Shown: positions 1 through 7,400 of the stretch, one piece after another
Numbering within the stretch: position 1 is the first letter of the stretch
How the letters are laid out: each line of letters opens with the position of its first letter
NCBI GenBank assembly: GCA_030744095.1
Contig: JASLRF010000626.1
Coordinates: forward strand, 1-10,396
Direction of reading: 5' to 3'
DNA: 10,396 nucleotides
From: Pirellulaceae bacterium
Lineage (GTDB): Bacteria > Planctomycetota > Planctomycetia > Pirellulales > Pirellulaceae
Program-made: the position numbers and the translations under genes
Notes under the pieces: generated by a model
What the model saw: the letters and a program-made list of their open reading frames with translations, nothing else
The model's database searches: none
Told to the model about the DNA's origin: nothing

Positions 1-111
1 GACAAAGGCGTCCGCGTCGCCAAGAAGGCGTTTCAGACCATTACCAATCGACTTGAGCGAGACACCACGATCTCCAAATACGCCGTCCGCATTCAGCCGC
101 AGAAAACCTGA
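1..111 (+). CDS. 3' end of an unrecognised protein (partial)
   Basis: Frame 1 is open from the first base and ends at a TGA at 109-111, giving the last 36 residues of a protein that begins before the window. The visible tail is hydrophilic and basic (start DKGVRVAKKAFQ, end AVRIQPQKT), with no membrane segment or motif I recognise. I cannot assign a function. It ends 22 bases before the oxidoreductase relic in the same frame, but its sequence does not resemble any part of a Gfo/Idh/MocA protein, so I treat it as a separate gene. The open frame could be fortuitous, though the stop placement and composition look coding. Confidence 0.5.
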   Translation, partial: DKGVRVAKKAFQTITNRLERDTTISKYAVRIQPQKT

Positions 112-132
112 CGGTACATTTATTGCTGGGAG

Positions 133-711
133 TTGCCTAACCGCTTCGATCCGTGTGCCGAGCTGGTGGCAGATCGCGATTCCAGCCAGGCCTTGGATGG
201 CGGCAGGCAGAATGACCGGCAGGTTGACTTCCTAACCGGAGTTGTTTGCCCTCCCTCGGAAGTGGGTGATCGGTCTTGGCTGATTGGTGAATTCGCCTGC
301 GGCGCAATGGGCGTTTGGGAAGGGACGGCGCTGGCCATCGGCAGCGACCTCAATGGCTTTGGCCACGAATGGGCGGAGGTCAGTGGATCGGGAGGTTTGG
401 CGGTGTATCGACTGCACGAGCCGAACACCATTCTGCTGGGAAGAACCGGCGAAGACCTTGCTCCCGTCGCGGTTCCCGACGAATATCTGAAGCCAACCAA
501 CGACCCGCGCGTCCTCGGTGATGGTGAACCCACGACGGTCTTCCGATATGATGTGGTTTGGGAATTTGTCTCGGCGATTACCGAGCAGCGTGACGCCATT
601 CCCAGTTCTTTTGATGGAATCTGCGCTCAAGTCGTCGCCAACAACGTGTTGGCGTCGTACGACGAACGACGTTGGGTGGAAATCCCTGACGAATCCCGCA
701 AGAAGCAATAG
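133..711 (+). CDS. N-terminally truncated Gfo/Idh/MocA-family oxidoreductase (probable gene remnant)
   Basis: The 192-residue product matches the C-terminal alpha/beta domain of Gfo/Idh/MocA dehydrogenases. Visible signs are the sheet-strand region around residues 56-62 (GAMGVWE), the V-x-G-S-x-G-x-x-x-Y segment near residues 83-92, and the closing pattern in which WEFVSAI, a short acidic stretch, F-D-G-I-C-A-Q and an E-R-R-W-V-E-I-P end follow one another (residues 143-184). Full-length members are about 330-400 residues and start with a Rossmann nucleotide-binding domain carrying G-x-G-x-x-G. That whole half is missing, and the frame is closed by the TGA at 109-111. The start is uncertain: TTG at 133 or GTG at 166 are possible, and neither has a well-spaced ribosome binding site. 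Without the cofactor domain it is unlikely to be a working dehydrogenase. It may be a decaying gene whose 5' part was deleted. It ends 7 bases before fabH, so the two may share a transcript. Confidence 0.62.
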   Translation: MPNRFDPCAELVADRDSSQALDGGRQNDRQVDFLTGVVCPPSEVGDRSWLIGEFACGAMGVWEGTALAIGSDLNGFGHEWAEVSGSGGLAVYRLHEPNTILLGRTGEDLAPVAVPDEYLKPTNDPRVLGDGEPTTVFRYDVVWEFVSAITEQRDAIPSSFDGICAQVVANNVLASYDERRWVEIPDESRKKQ

Positions 712-718
712 GAATCTC

Positions 719-1759
719 ATGGCAACAGCCGTCGACAAGACGCAGATCACGCCCCGACGTCTAGAGAGGAGCGAATTTCACGCGCTGATGGGTATCCAAG
801 TGCTCGGGACTGGCTCGGCCGCACCTGAAGAAATCGTGCGTAACGAGGATCTCTCTGCTTTGGGTTACGACGCCGATTGGATTATCCAGCGAACGGGCAT
901 TCACGAGCGTCGTCGCGCGCCTGTCGGAATGGCCACCAGTGATCTGGCATTGGCGGCAGCCCAACAGTGCCTCGAGCAGGCCAAGGTCGAAGCTAGCGAT
1001 GTCGATCTGATCGTCATCGCCACCATGACACCGGATACACGTATGCCTTCGACTGCGTGTCATCTGCAACGTAAGCTCGGTGCGACTGCTGCTTCGGTCG
1101 ATGTCAACGCGGCTTGCGCTGGATTCATGTACGGTCTGACCACGGCAGCGCAGTTCGTTAAGACCGGCAGCAGCAAATGTGCCTTGGTTGTCGGTGCGGA
1201 CATCATGTCGCAAACGGTTAACCCAGCCGATAAGAAAACGTATCCACTGTTTGGTGATGGCGCTGGTGCCGTGCTGTTGGGGCCCGGCCAGAAAGAACAA
1301 GGCCTCGTTTCGTACACCCTGGGTTCGGACGGTAAGCGTGCGGACTTGTTGTGCATCCCCGCGGGCGGAACGCGGGAACCAATCACCGCGAAGGGGCTGA
1401 TTGACAATCGACATTTCATCCAAATGGATGGCCGTCCAGTCTTCAAGTGGGCCGTCCGTCTGGTTGCTGATTCCATCCGCAGCGCGCTGGCACACGCCAA
1501 GCTAAGCGTGGACGACCTCGATCGGGTTGTATTGCATCAGGCCAACATCCGAATCATCGAGGCAATTGCCAACGATCTGAACATCGACCGTGACAAAATG
1601 GTCATCAATCTAACCCGCTATGGAAACACTTCCGCCGCGAGTATCCCGCTGGCGCTGGATGAATCCATTCGCGAGGATCGCATCCACTCGGGAGACTTGG
1701 TGCTGATGAGTGGTTTTGGCGCAGGCCTCACGTGGGGCACGGCTTTGCTCCGCTGGTAG
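719..1759 (+). CDS. fabH: Beta-ketoacyl-ACP synthase III (FabH)
   Basis: FabH condenses acetyl-CoA with malonyl-ACP to start type II fatty acid synthesis in the cytoplasm. With the start at 719 the protein has 346 residues. The family's thiolase-fold catalytic triad is complete: Cys133 in NAACAGF, His273 in LHQANIR, Asn303 in YGNTSAAS. The CoA-binding W-x-x-x-R-T-G-I element is at residues 54-61, and the G-F-G-A-G-L-x-W-G C-terminal signature is at 332-340. I chose ATG 719 because AGGA lies about six bases upstream and the previous gene ends at 711. This adds about 23 residues before the usual start (MGIQVLG, ATG 788), which has only a distant GAGGAG. Starting at 788 would give 323 residues, close to the 317 of E. 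coli FabH. The gene stands apart from plsX, fabD or acpP, at least within this window. After the stop, 1760-1924 contains GC-rich palindromes but no gene. Confidence 0.95.
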   Translation: MATAVDKTQITPRRLERSEFHALMGIQVLGTGSAAPEEIVRNEDLSALGYDADWIIQRTGIHERRRAPVGMATSDLALAAAQQCLEQAKVEASDVDLIVIATMTPDTRMPSTACHLQRKLGATAASVDVNAACAGFMYGLTTAAQFVKTGSSKCALVVGADIMSQTVNPADKKTYPLFGDGAGAVLLGPGQKEQGLVSYTLGSDGKRADLLCIPAGGTREPITAKGLIDNRHFIQMDGRPVFKWAVRLVADSIRSALAHAKLSVDDLDRVVLHQANIRIIEAIANDLNIDRDKMVINLTRYGNTSAASIPLALDESIREDRIHSGDLVLMSGFGAGLTWGTALLRW

Positions 1760-1924
1760 TGTGGCACACAGCGCGGCCGCGCCTGCGACCCTCCTGCGCT
1801 GCCATCGTGAATCCTGACAAGAACCTTGTTTGAAAGCATGTCGTGATTCGAATGCGGCTCTGGATCGACAGTAGTTGCAGACCGAAGAGTTTCCGAATTC
1901 AAACCAATTTGGAGTTCAGAATAG

Positions 1925-3331
1925 ATGATCTTCAGAATCGTTGTATTGCTGGTCGCACTCGTGGCGACTCTGGCAAATCTATCGGCGTCTGCTCAAAGCG
2001 CCGAGATGCCTCGGCCCAACATCGTGTTCTTCTTCATCGACGACATGGGTTGGACCGACCTGGGCTTGATGGGAAGCGACTACTACGAATCTCCGCGCAC
2101 GGACCAACTGGCGCAACAAGGCATGGTTTTTCGCGCCGCTTATTCCAACGGCCCCAATTGTGCGCCCAGCCGTGCTTCTTTGATGAGCGGCCAGTACACG
2201 CCGCGACACGGGATTTTTACAGTCGGCGATCCAAAACGTGGCAACCATCGCTTTCGTAAGCTGGAGCCGGTGCCTAACAAGACAGTCCTGGATGCCAGAT
2301 TCGTGACGCTCGCCGAAGCACTAAAAGCCAGCGGCTACGCCACGGCGACCATGGGCAAGTGGCACTTGGGCGCGGATCCAACCACGCAGGGCTTCGATAC
2401 GAATATCGCTGGCCGAGAATGGGGTAGCCCGAGTGGCGGTGGCTACCATAGTCCATACGAGTATCCGAATCTGGTGAACCAGGATCCCGGCGAGTACCTG
2501 ACAGATCGCTTGACGGACGAAGCGTGCACGTTCATCGAAGCACATCGCGCCGAGCCGTTCTTTCTATATCTGACACATTACGCCGTGCACACACCGATTC
2601 AAGCCAAAGCCAAGTTGACCGAAAAGTTCGCTGCGAAGACAAAAGGGAAACACCACACCAACGCTAAGTACGCCGCGATGATTTCGAGCGTTGATGAGAG
2701 TGTTGGTCGTGTACTGGACACACTGGACCGTCTAAAGCTTGCCGACAACACGATCGTCCTGTTCTGCTCGGACAACGGCGGCCACAGCGGTGCCACTTCG
2801 AACTCGCCTTTGCGCGGCGCGAAAGGCATGTTGTACGAAGGCGGAATCCGTGTTCCGATGATCGTCAAATGGCCAGGTGTGACGAAAGCGGGGTCGGTTT
2901 GCAACGAACCGGTCATCGGCATCGACTTCTATCCGACGCTGCTGGAAGTCAGCAAGACCGACCCACCTAGCGCTACAGAGTTGGACGGCAAGAGTCTTGT
3001 GCCACTCTTTCGCGACGCTGCGGCGTCGCTTGATCGGCGTGGGTTGTACTGGCACTTCCCCTGCTTTTTGCAGGGCAGAGGCGATCCACACGGCGGCCCT
3101 TTTCGCACGACACCGGCCGGAGCGATTCGGATGGGCCAGTGGAAGCTGATCGAATGGTTCGAATCCGGACGCATCGAACTCTACAATCTCCGCGACGACA
3201 TCGGCGAACAGCATGATCTGGCCAAGGCCAATCCCAACAAGGCCGGGCAGTTACTGACGGCACTCCGTCAATGGCGAAAGGAGGTGGACGCTCCGATTCC
3301 CTCGATCCCCAATCCAAAGTATCAGCCCTGA
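1925..3331 (+). CDS. Secreted type I sulfatase (arylsulfatase-like)
   Basis: This enzyme is predicted to hydrolyse sulfate esters outside the cytoplasmic membrane. The 468-residue protein starts with a Sec signal peptide (hydrophobic core about residues 4-18, likely cleavage after an Ala near 22-26). The sulfatase fold follows: metal-binding Asp39-Asp40 in FFFIDDMGWTDLG, the formylglycine signature C-A-P-S-R with Cys79 as the residue to be modified, then G-K-W-H-L-G with Lys145 and His147, His222 in YAVHTP, Asp283-Asn284 in CSDNGG, and Lys300 in LRGAKGMLYEGGIRVP. All the expected active-site residues are present and the length is normal. Cys-type sulfatases need a maturation enzyme (FGE or anSME), and neither is in this window. 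The substrate cannot be read from sequence, but sulfated polysaccharide fits the predicted lineage. The ribosome binding site is weak: GGAG at 1911-1914, ten bases from the ATG. No partner gene is adjacent in an operon. Confidence 0.95.
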   Translation: MIFRIVVLLVALVATLANLSASAQSAEMPRPNIVFFFIDDMGWTDLGLMGSDYYESPRTDQLAQQGMVFRAAYSNGPNCAPSRASLMSGQYTPRHGIFTVGDPKRGNHRFRKLEPVPNKTVLDARFVTLAEALKASGYATATMGKWHLGADPTTQGFDTNIAGREWGSPSGGGYHSPYEYPNLVNQDPGEYLTDRLTDEACTFIEAHRAEPFFLYLTHYAVHTPIQAKAKLTEKFAAKTKGKHHTNAKYAAMISSVDESVGRVLDTLDRLKLADNTIVLFCSDNGGHSGATSNSPLRGAKGMLYEGGIRVPMIVKWPGVTKAGSVCNEPVIGIDFYPTLLEVSKTDPPSATELDGKSLVPLFRDAAASLDRRGLYWHFPCFLQGRGDPHGGPFRTTPAGAIRMGQWKLIEWFESGRIELYNLRDDIGEQHDLAKANPNKAGQLLTALRQWRKEVDAPIPSIPNPKYQP

Positions 3332-3469
3332 CTTCGCGATTATTTCGGAGAATGCCTGGCACGGCGTGCCTGATGGAGTCTGCCGCCGTCTTGCAGTACA
3401 CGTGTATTCGAGGGCCGACGGGCTGGACAAACATGGTCACAGGCCGCGGCACTCCTTTTACACAGCGAT

Positions 3470-3486
3470 TTGCGGCGCCGCCGCAA
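3470..3486. repeat. Perfect inverted repeat upstream of the Ada-like gene
   Basis: TTGCGGC-GCC-GCCGCAA forms a perfect 7-bp inverted repeat with a 3-base centre, 42 bases before the Ada-like start codon. No T-tract follows, so it is not a typical terminator. A second perfect palindrome, TACACGTGTA, lies at 3397-3406. Either could be a binding site for a regulator, possibly the product of the next gene acting on itself. That is inference. Confidence 0.35.
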
Positions 3487-3511
3487 GAATCGGGTGGGCG
3501 GGCCGCAGACA

Positions 3512-3517
3512 CATAAT
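3512..3517 (+). promoter_or_regulatory. Possible -10 box (CATAAT) for the Ada-like gene
   Basis: CATAAT differs from the sigma70 -10 consensus at one base and ends 11 bases before the ATG at 3529. Transcription would begin about 5 bases before the start codon, giving an almost leaderless mRNA. This agrees with the absence of a Shine-Dalgarno sequence there. No convincing -35 hexamer is seen at 16-18 bases. Confidence 0.3.
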
Positions 3518-3528
3518 AGAATCTGGGC

Positions 3529-4359
3529 ATGAATGACTACGACCGAATCGCCCGCGTGATTAGCTATCTCGACGAGAACCACATTGAACAACCGACGCTG
3601 GCACAGCTCGCCGAACGGGCTGATCTGAGCCAGCACCACTTTCACCGACTCTTTTCCCGCTGGGCCGGCGTAACGCCAAAGGGCTTTCTTCAGTGTCTGA
3701 CGCTCTCACGTGCCAAGGAGGCTTTGGAAGCTGGCGAAAGTGTGCTTGACGCCGCATTTAACACGGGTCTTTCTGGGCCAGGACGTCTGCACGACCTGTG
3801 CGTGAACCTGGAAGCCGCTTCGCCAGGCGAAGTGAAATCGGGTGGCGAGGGTTGGACGATTCGGGCGGGATTCGGTGAGAGCCCGTTCGGAACCTGTCTC
3901 ATCGGAGTCAGCCCTCGGGGGATTTGTCATCTGTCGTTCGTCGAGTCGAAAAACCGGCACACGGGCGCCGTTGCGATCGAAAAAGACTGGCCGCTTGCGC
4001 GAATTGACTGGGACGATGACCCTGCGGGAGTTGTCGATTCGATCTTTGCGAAGCCCACTGACTCGAACGACAGATCGCCCTTGAAAGTATTTGTTCGCGG
4101 CACTGAGTTTCAAGTGCGCGTGTGGCGGGCACTGCTTCAGATCCCAAGAGGTTCGTTGACCAGCTACGGGCGAATCGCCGAATCGCTGGGAGATCGTGGC
4201 GCCGCGCGGGCGGTCGGTAGCGCGGTTGGACGGAATCGGATGGCCTACTTGATCCCCTGCCATCGTGTGATTCGCGAGACCGGTATTTTCGGCGACTACC
4301 GCTGGGGAAAGACACGAAAGAAAGCCCTCGTGGCCTGGGAAAGCTCATCTCAGTCGTAG
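3529..4359 (+). CDS. AraC-type HTH / O6-alkylguanine-DNA alkyltransferase fusion (Ada-like, no N-Ada domain)
   Basis: This 276-residue protein should transfer alkyl groups from O6-alkylguanine in DNA to its own cysteine in a single-use reaction. Residues 5-102 form an AraC-type double helix-turn-helix (LAQLAERADLSQHHFHRLF at 25-42, then a G-x-T-P-K-G-F-L element). About 108-183 is the alkyltransferase N-terminal subdomain. Residues 185-272 are the catalytic domain: P-C-H-R at 243-246 with acceptor Cys244, the DNA-flipping Arg227 in AARAVG, Asn236 just before the active site, and a Y-R-W-G-x-x-R-K segment at 257-264. E. coli Ada has, in addition, an N-terminal zinc domain whose cysteine takes methyl groups from phosphotriesters and switches on the regulator. 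That domain is absent here, so how or whether DNA binding is controlled is unclear. It is probably transcribed alone. No Shine-Dalgarno precedes the ATG, and a terminator-like hairpin overlaps the stop. Confidence 0.92.
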   Translation: MNDYDRIARVISYLDENHIEQPTLAQLAERADLSQHHFHRLFSRWAGVTPKGFLQCLTLSRAKEALEAGESVLDAAFNTGLSGPGRLHDLCVNLEAASPGEVKSGGEGWTIRAGFGESPFGTCLIGVSPRGICHLSFVESKNRHTGAVAIEKDWPLARIDWDDDPAGVVDSIFAKPTDSNDRSPLKVFVRGTEFQVRVWRALLQIPRGSLTSYGRIAESLGDRGAARAVGSAVGRNRMAYLIPCHRVIRETGIFGDYRWGKTRKKALVAWESSSQS

Positions 4360-4378
4360 CCACCTCGATGTGGCTTTT
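4358..4378 (+). terminator. Weak rho-independent terminator after the Ada-like gene
   Basis: AGCCAC (4358-4363), a six-base loop, GTGGCT (4370-4375) and a run of four T (4375-4378, sharing one T with the stem) overlap the TAG stop codon. The stem is perfect but only 6 bp and the T-run is short, so it may be weak. Confidence 0.45.
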
Positions 4379-4421
4379 GGCGGTTTTCTGTCCAGCTAGG
4401 CTCTGTCCAAAAACCCAAATA

Positions 4422-4441
4422 CCCTCACCCTATCCCTCTCC
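4422..4441. repeat. C-rich repeat-like tract CCCTCACCCTATCCCTCTCC
   Basis: The tract lies in the short convergent gap between two gene ends. It has the periodic CCCT pattern, with CCCT at 4422, 4428 and 4434. From memory it resembles a C-rich motif that occurs as dispersed intergenic repeats in many bacterial genomes. Only one copy is in this window, so repeat status cannot be shown from the sequence alone. Confidence 0.3.
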
Positions 4442-4446
4442 GTGCG

Positions 4447-4479
4447 AAAAAAAACGACGCGACTAATCCTCCCGCGTCG
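4447..4479 (-). terminator. Rho-independent terminator of the propeller gene
   Basis: Read on the minus strand, CGACGCG (4479-4473), an 11-base loop and CGCGTCG (4461-4455) form a perfect 7-bp GC-rich stem. Eight consecutive T follow directly (4454-4447). The TAG stop codon of the propeller gene (4465-4463) lies inside the loop, so terminator and coding end overlap. Confidence 0.85.
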
Positions 4480-7400
4480 CTTCAAACCCGCAGAGAACGG
4501 GCCGTCCTTCTTGGGCCTTCAATTCGATATGCAAAACCTGCTCAACTTCCACGCCCTGAAATGTCTTGACCAACGGGCGAAAACGGCCCCCTGTCGCGGC
4601 AACGATGTCGAGGTTCTCGCTGACGGTCTCGCCTTGAAGCTGAACGTTGAAAACGCGCTGCCCCGGTTTCAGTTCATCTGGCTCGGTGAAGTAGAGACGG
4701 ATGGTGTATCTGCCTCTCCCTTCATCCAACAGCCGGAACGTCAATTCCTTCGTGTCGTGGTAGTACGAAGAGAAGACCCAGGGAATCGACTTATTAGCAA
4801 CACGAGCCGTTTCGGCCTGTCGATAAGTGAACGATTGGGGGGAGTGCTTATACTTGGGCAACCAGTTTCCAAACGCCCCAGCCACGTTGTTTTGCCCGGC
4901 GTAGGGGAGCCACAGACGGCCGGTGTCATCGGTGCGGAATCCTGGTGCGCCCAGGTTGACTGCCACATGTTTGACTGGCGTGAGTTTTTCCAACAGACTG
5001 CCGCGTGAGCTGAATCCCCATGCTTGAGCCTGTTGGCGGGGATACAATACGAGTGACGTCTGAATGCCGACACTGCAAACGCACCCCGCCCGACCTTCAG
5101 GTGCCACAAACAGACCGTTGGCTGGCACGGCGCCCGTGTTGCAGGCGAGCTGCATACCTCCGATCGGCGTGTAGCCCGCTTGTTCGTCGAGATTGTAGTG
5201 GGCAAAACCCCCTGAACCAGCATTGCCAAAAATGCAGTTGGCTGACGCAAGCAGGTGGTCGCAACCGGAATAGCCGCGGAGGAAGTTCATTGTCGTCTTC
5301 TCGCCTGTCAACGGGTTCGTCACGAGGCGTGGGGTCCCGGTTTTCAAGTTCCAGGCGCCTGGCTCGGCATAGATAAAGTCGCCAACGATGATGGGTCGTT
5401 TGCGATAATTGCGCCGACCACCCCAGATCATCTTGCCGCTAGTCGCATGGAATGCGTACATCGCGCGGCGTGCGAACTCACCCTTGTTGAATTCCTGATA
5501 GGGATGACCAATGCTTCCGATTCCGGTCACCACGACGATGTTGTCCTTCACCATGCAGATGATGCCTGATCGCTGCCCGATCACGCGATCGTCGACGGTG
5601 ATGTCCGAGAAGTTAAATGGCTGCTGCCAGGCGACGCTGCCGTCACGCTGGTTGACGGCCACCAACTTCCCGAGATCCGGCTCGATCGGTTTACCGCGAC
5701 GGTCGACGGCGCGATCTTTGACTTTATCGTCCTTGACGGTATTCTCGAGCGCTGTCAGTTTCTCAGCATCGGTCAGCTTACGATCGACGAAGAAGACCTT
5801 GCCGTCGCCGACCGCGATCCCATCGTGCTCGATCCCACCACCCTGATAGGTCCATGCGGTTTCTCCACCGTCGACATCGATGGCGAACAGCCCGTCTGCG
5901 ACTTGGTGCGAGGCTCGACGCCGACTCTCGTCGTGCCGTGAATGGCTCCCGAGTAGCAAGTCGCCTTGGCGTGCAATCCAACCCCAATAGGCATGTTCTG
6001 CATTGGCTGGCGGACGGAAGTGATTGTGAGTTTTGCCTGTGATGCGATCGAGTTGCAGACATTCTTGGTTGTTAATGACAACATAGAAGTACTGCTCGTC
6101 TGCGGCGAGGTTCGACGTACCCGCGGGGAGATCCTGGCGAGTTGCTCCCGGTATCCACCGTTCCCAATACTTGCGGCCGTTGTAGACGTCGTACGCCATG
6201 ACCAGATCGTAGCCTGAAAGTAGAGCAACTCCATTGACGACCAACGGCAGCGGACCACGGGCGTGCCGATCGATCCGTTTACGCGGGCCGGGGTTGCCGT
6301 ACCAGAGGACACCGAAGGGGCCGTGGACGGCGACATCTTCGCTGCAGTAGGTGTTGGCGGCGTTGGCGTAGTTGTGCGTCCAGTTCGTGGTGCCGGGCTG
6401 TTTGTGGCGTTTGCAGTAGAGGGCGTTATGGTTGAGGATCGTCGTCAGTTCCTGAGTTTGTCGGTATTGTTCGGGGAGCGCGTAATTGGGTGTCTTTGCA
6501 GATGTAGCCCCGAGCACCAGTTGACCGCCTTGAGGACGTGTTACCCGGATCAGCTCATCGATCGGTGCCGATGCGGTATCCTCTGTAAACGTTCGCTGAT
6601 CGATGACCAAGTTGAAGTTGAAGGGCGGATAGGGCAGCCTGTGGATGGAGTCGGTCGCTACGGCCGTGATATTGATCCGGCCACCGTAGAGTTTTTCGCC
6701 GGCCAGCCATGCCCGTGCGTTGTCGATCCCCTTTCGGTCGATGTCAACGACTTCGATCGTCAGTCGTGTCATTCTGGCGAGTGCTGCGGCAAGCTGTCCG
6801 TCGCCGCCACCGACGATGAGGCAGTAGCCATCACGAATCGATGTCTGCTGGAGGACCTGGTACGCGATCTTCTCGTAGTGAGGATTGGCCACGAGAGGGA
6901 GGACTGGTCTGCTGGTGACTATTTTGGGTTCGGATCGGTTGCCAGGCTGGAAACAGCGAACCTTGCCATCGATCGTGCTGACGAAAAGTCGCTCGTTGGA
7001 CACGGCCAGCCCCCGGACGCGTGAGTCGGTTTTCGCCTGCCAGAGGATTTTGCCAGATTCCATGGACAGCGCCACGACTTTGTCTTCACCACCGGCGTAG
7101 ACGACGTCGCCCGCGACAACCATCACCTCGTTTGCCTTAAGCGGTGTCATCCAGTTTGACTGTGCGGAAAACTTGTCGAACAGAAGTTTGGCGGCGGCGG
7201 GCCATTGCTCCTGGAACGGCTTGAGTGACCACCGCAAGTTGCCGTTACGAATCGCCTTGCCACGTTCGGAGTCGGCACCGTGGCGAGCGATCTCCGCCAG
7301 CCCAGCCTCACATGTAGCAACGCGGTGCTTCTTGTAGGCATCTTCGAATTCGCGACAAATCGTGTCGGCCATTTCGCCGAGTCGATTCTGTGGAATGGCC

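Noticed and set aside
761..1495. Long minus-strand open frame (244 codons) opposite fabH
   Set aside because: It lies wholly antisense to fabH, which has all its catalytic motifs; the antisense product shows no recognisable family, as expected for a shadow frame in GC-rich DNA.
1759..1801. GC-rich palindromes after fabH (GTGT/ACAC, and GCGCGGCCGCGC at 1771-1782) as a terminator
   Set aside because: No T-tract follows any of the stems, and several alternative pairings exist; not convincing as a rho-independent terminator.
6263..7024. 253-codon plus-strand open frame inside the propeller gene
   Set aside because: Antisense to well-defined propeller and methyltransferase-like motifs; no ribosome binding site or family signature.
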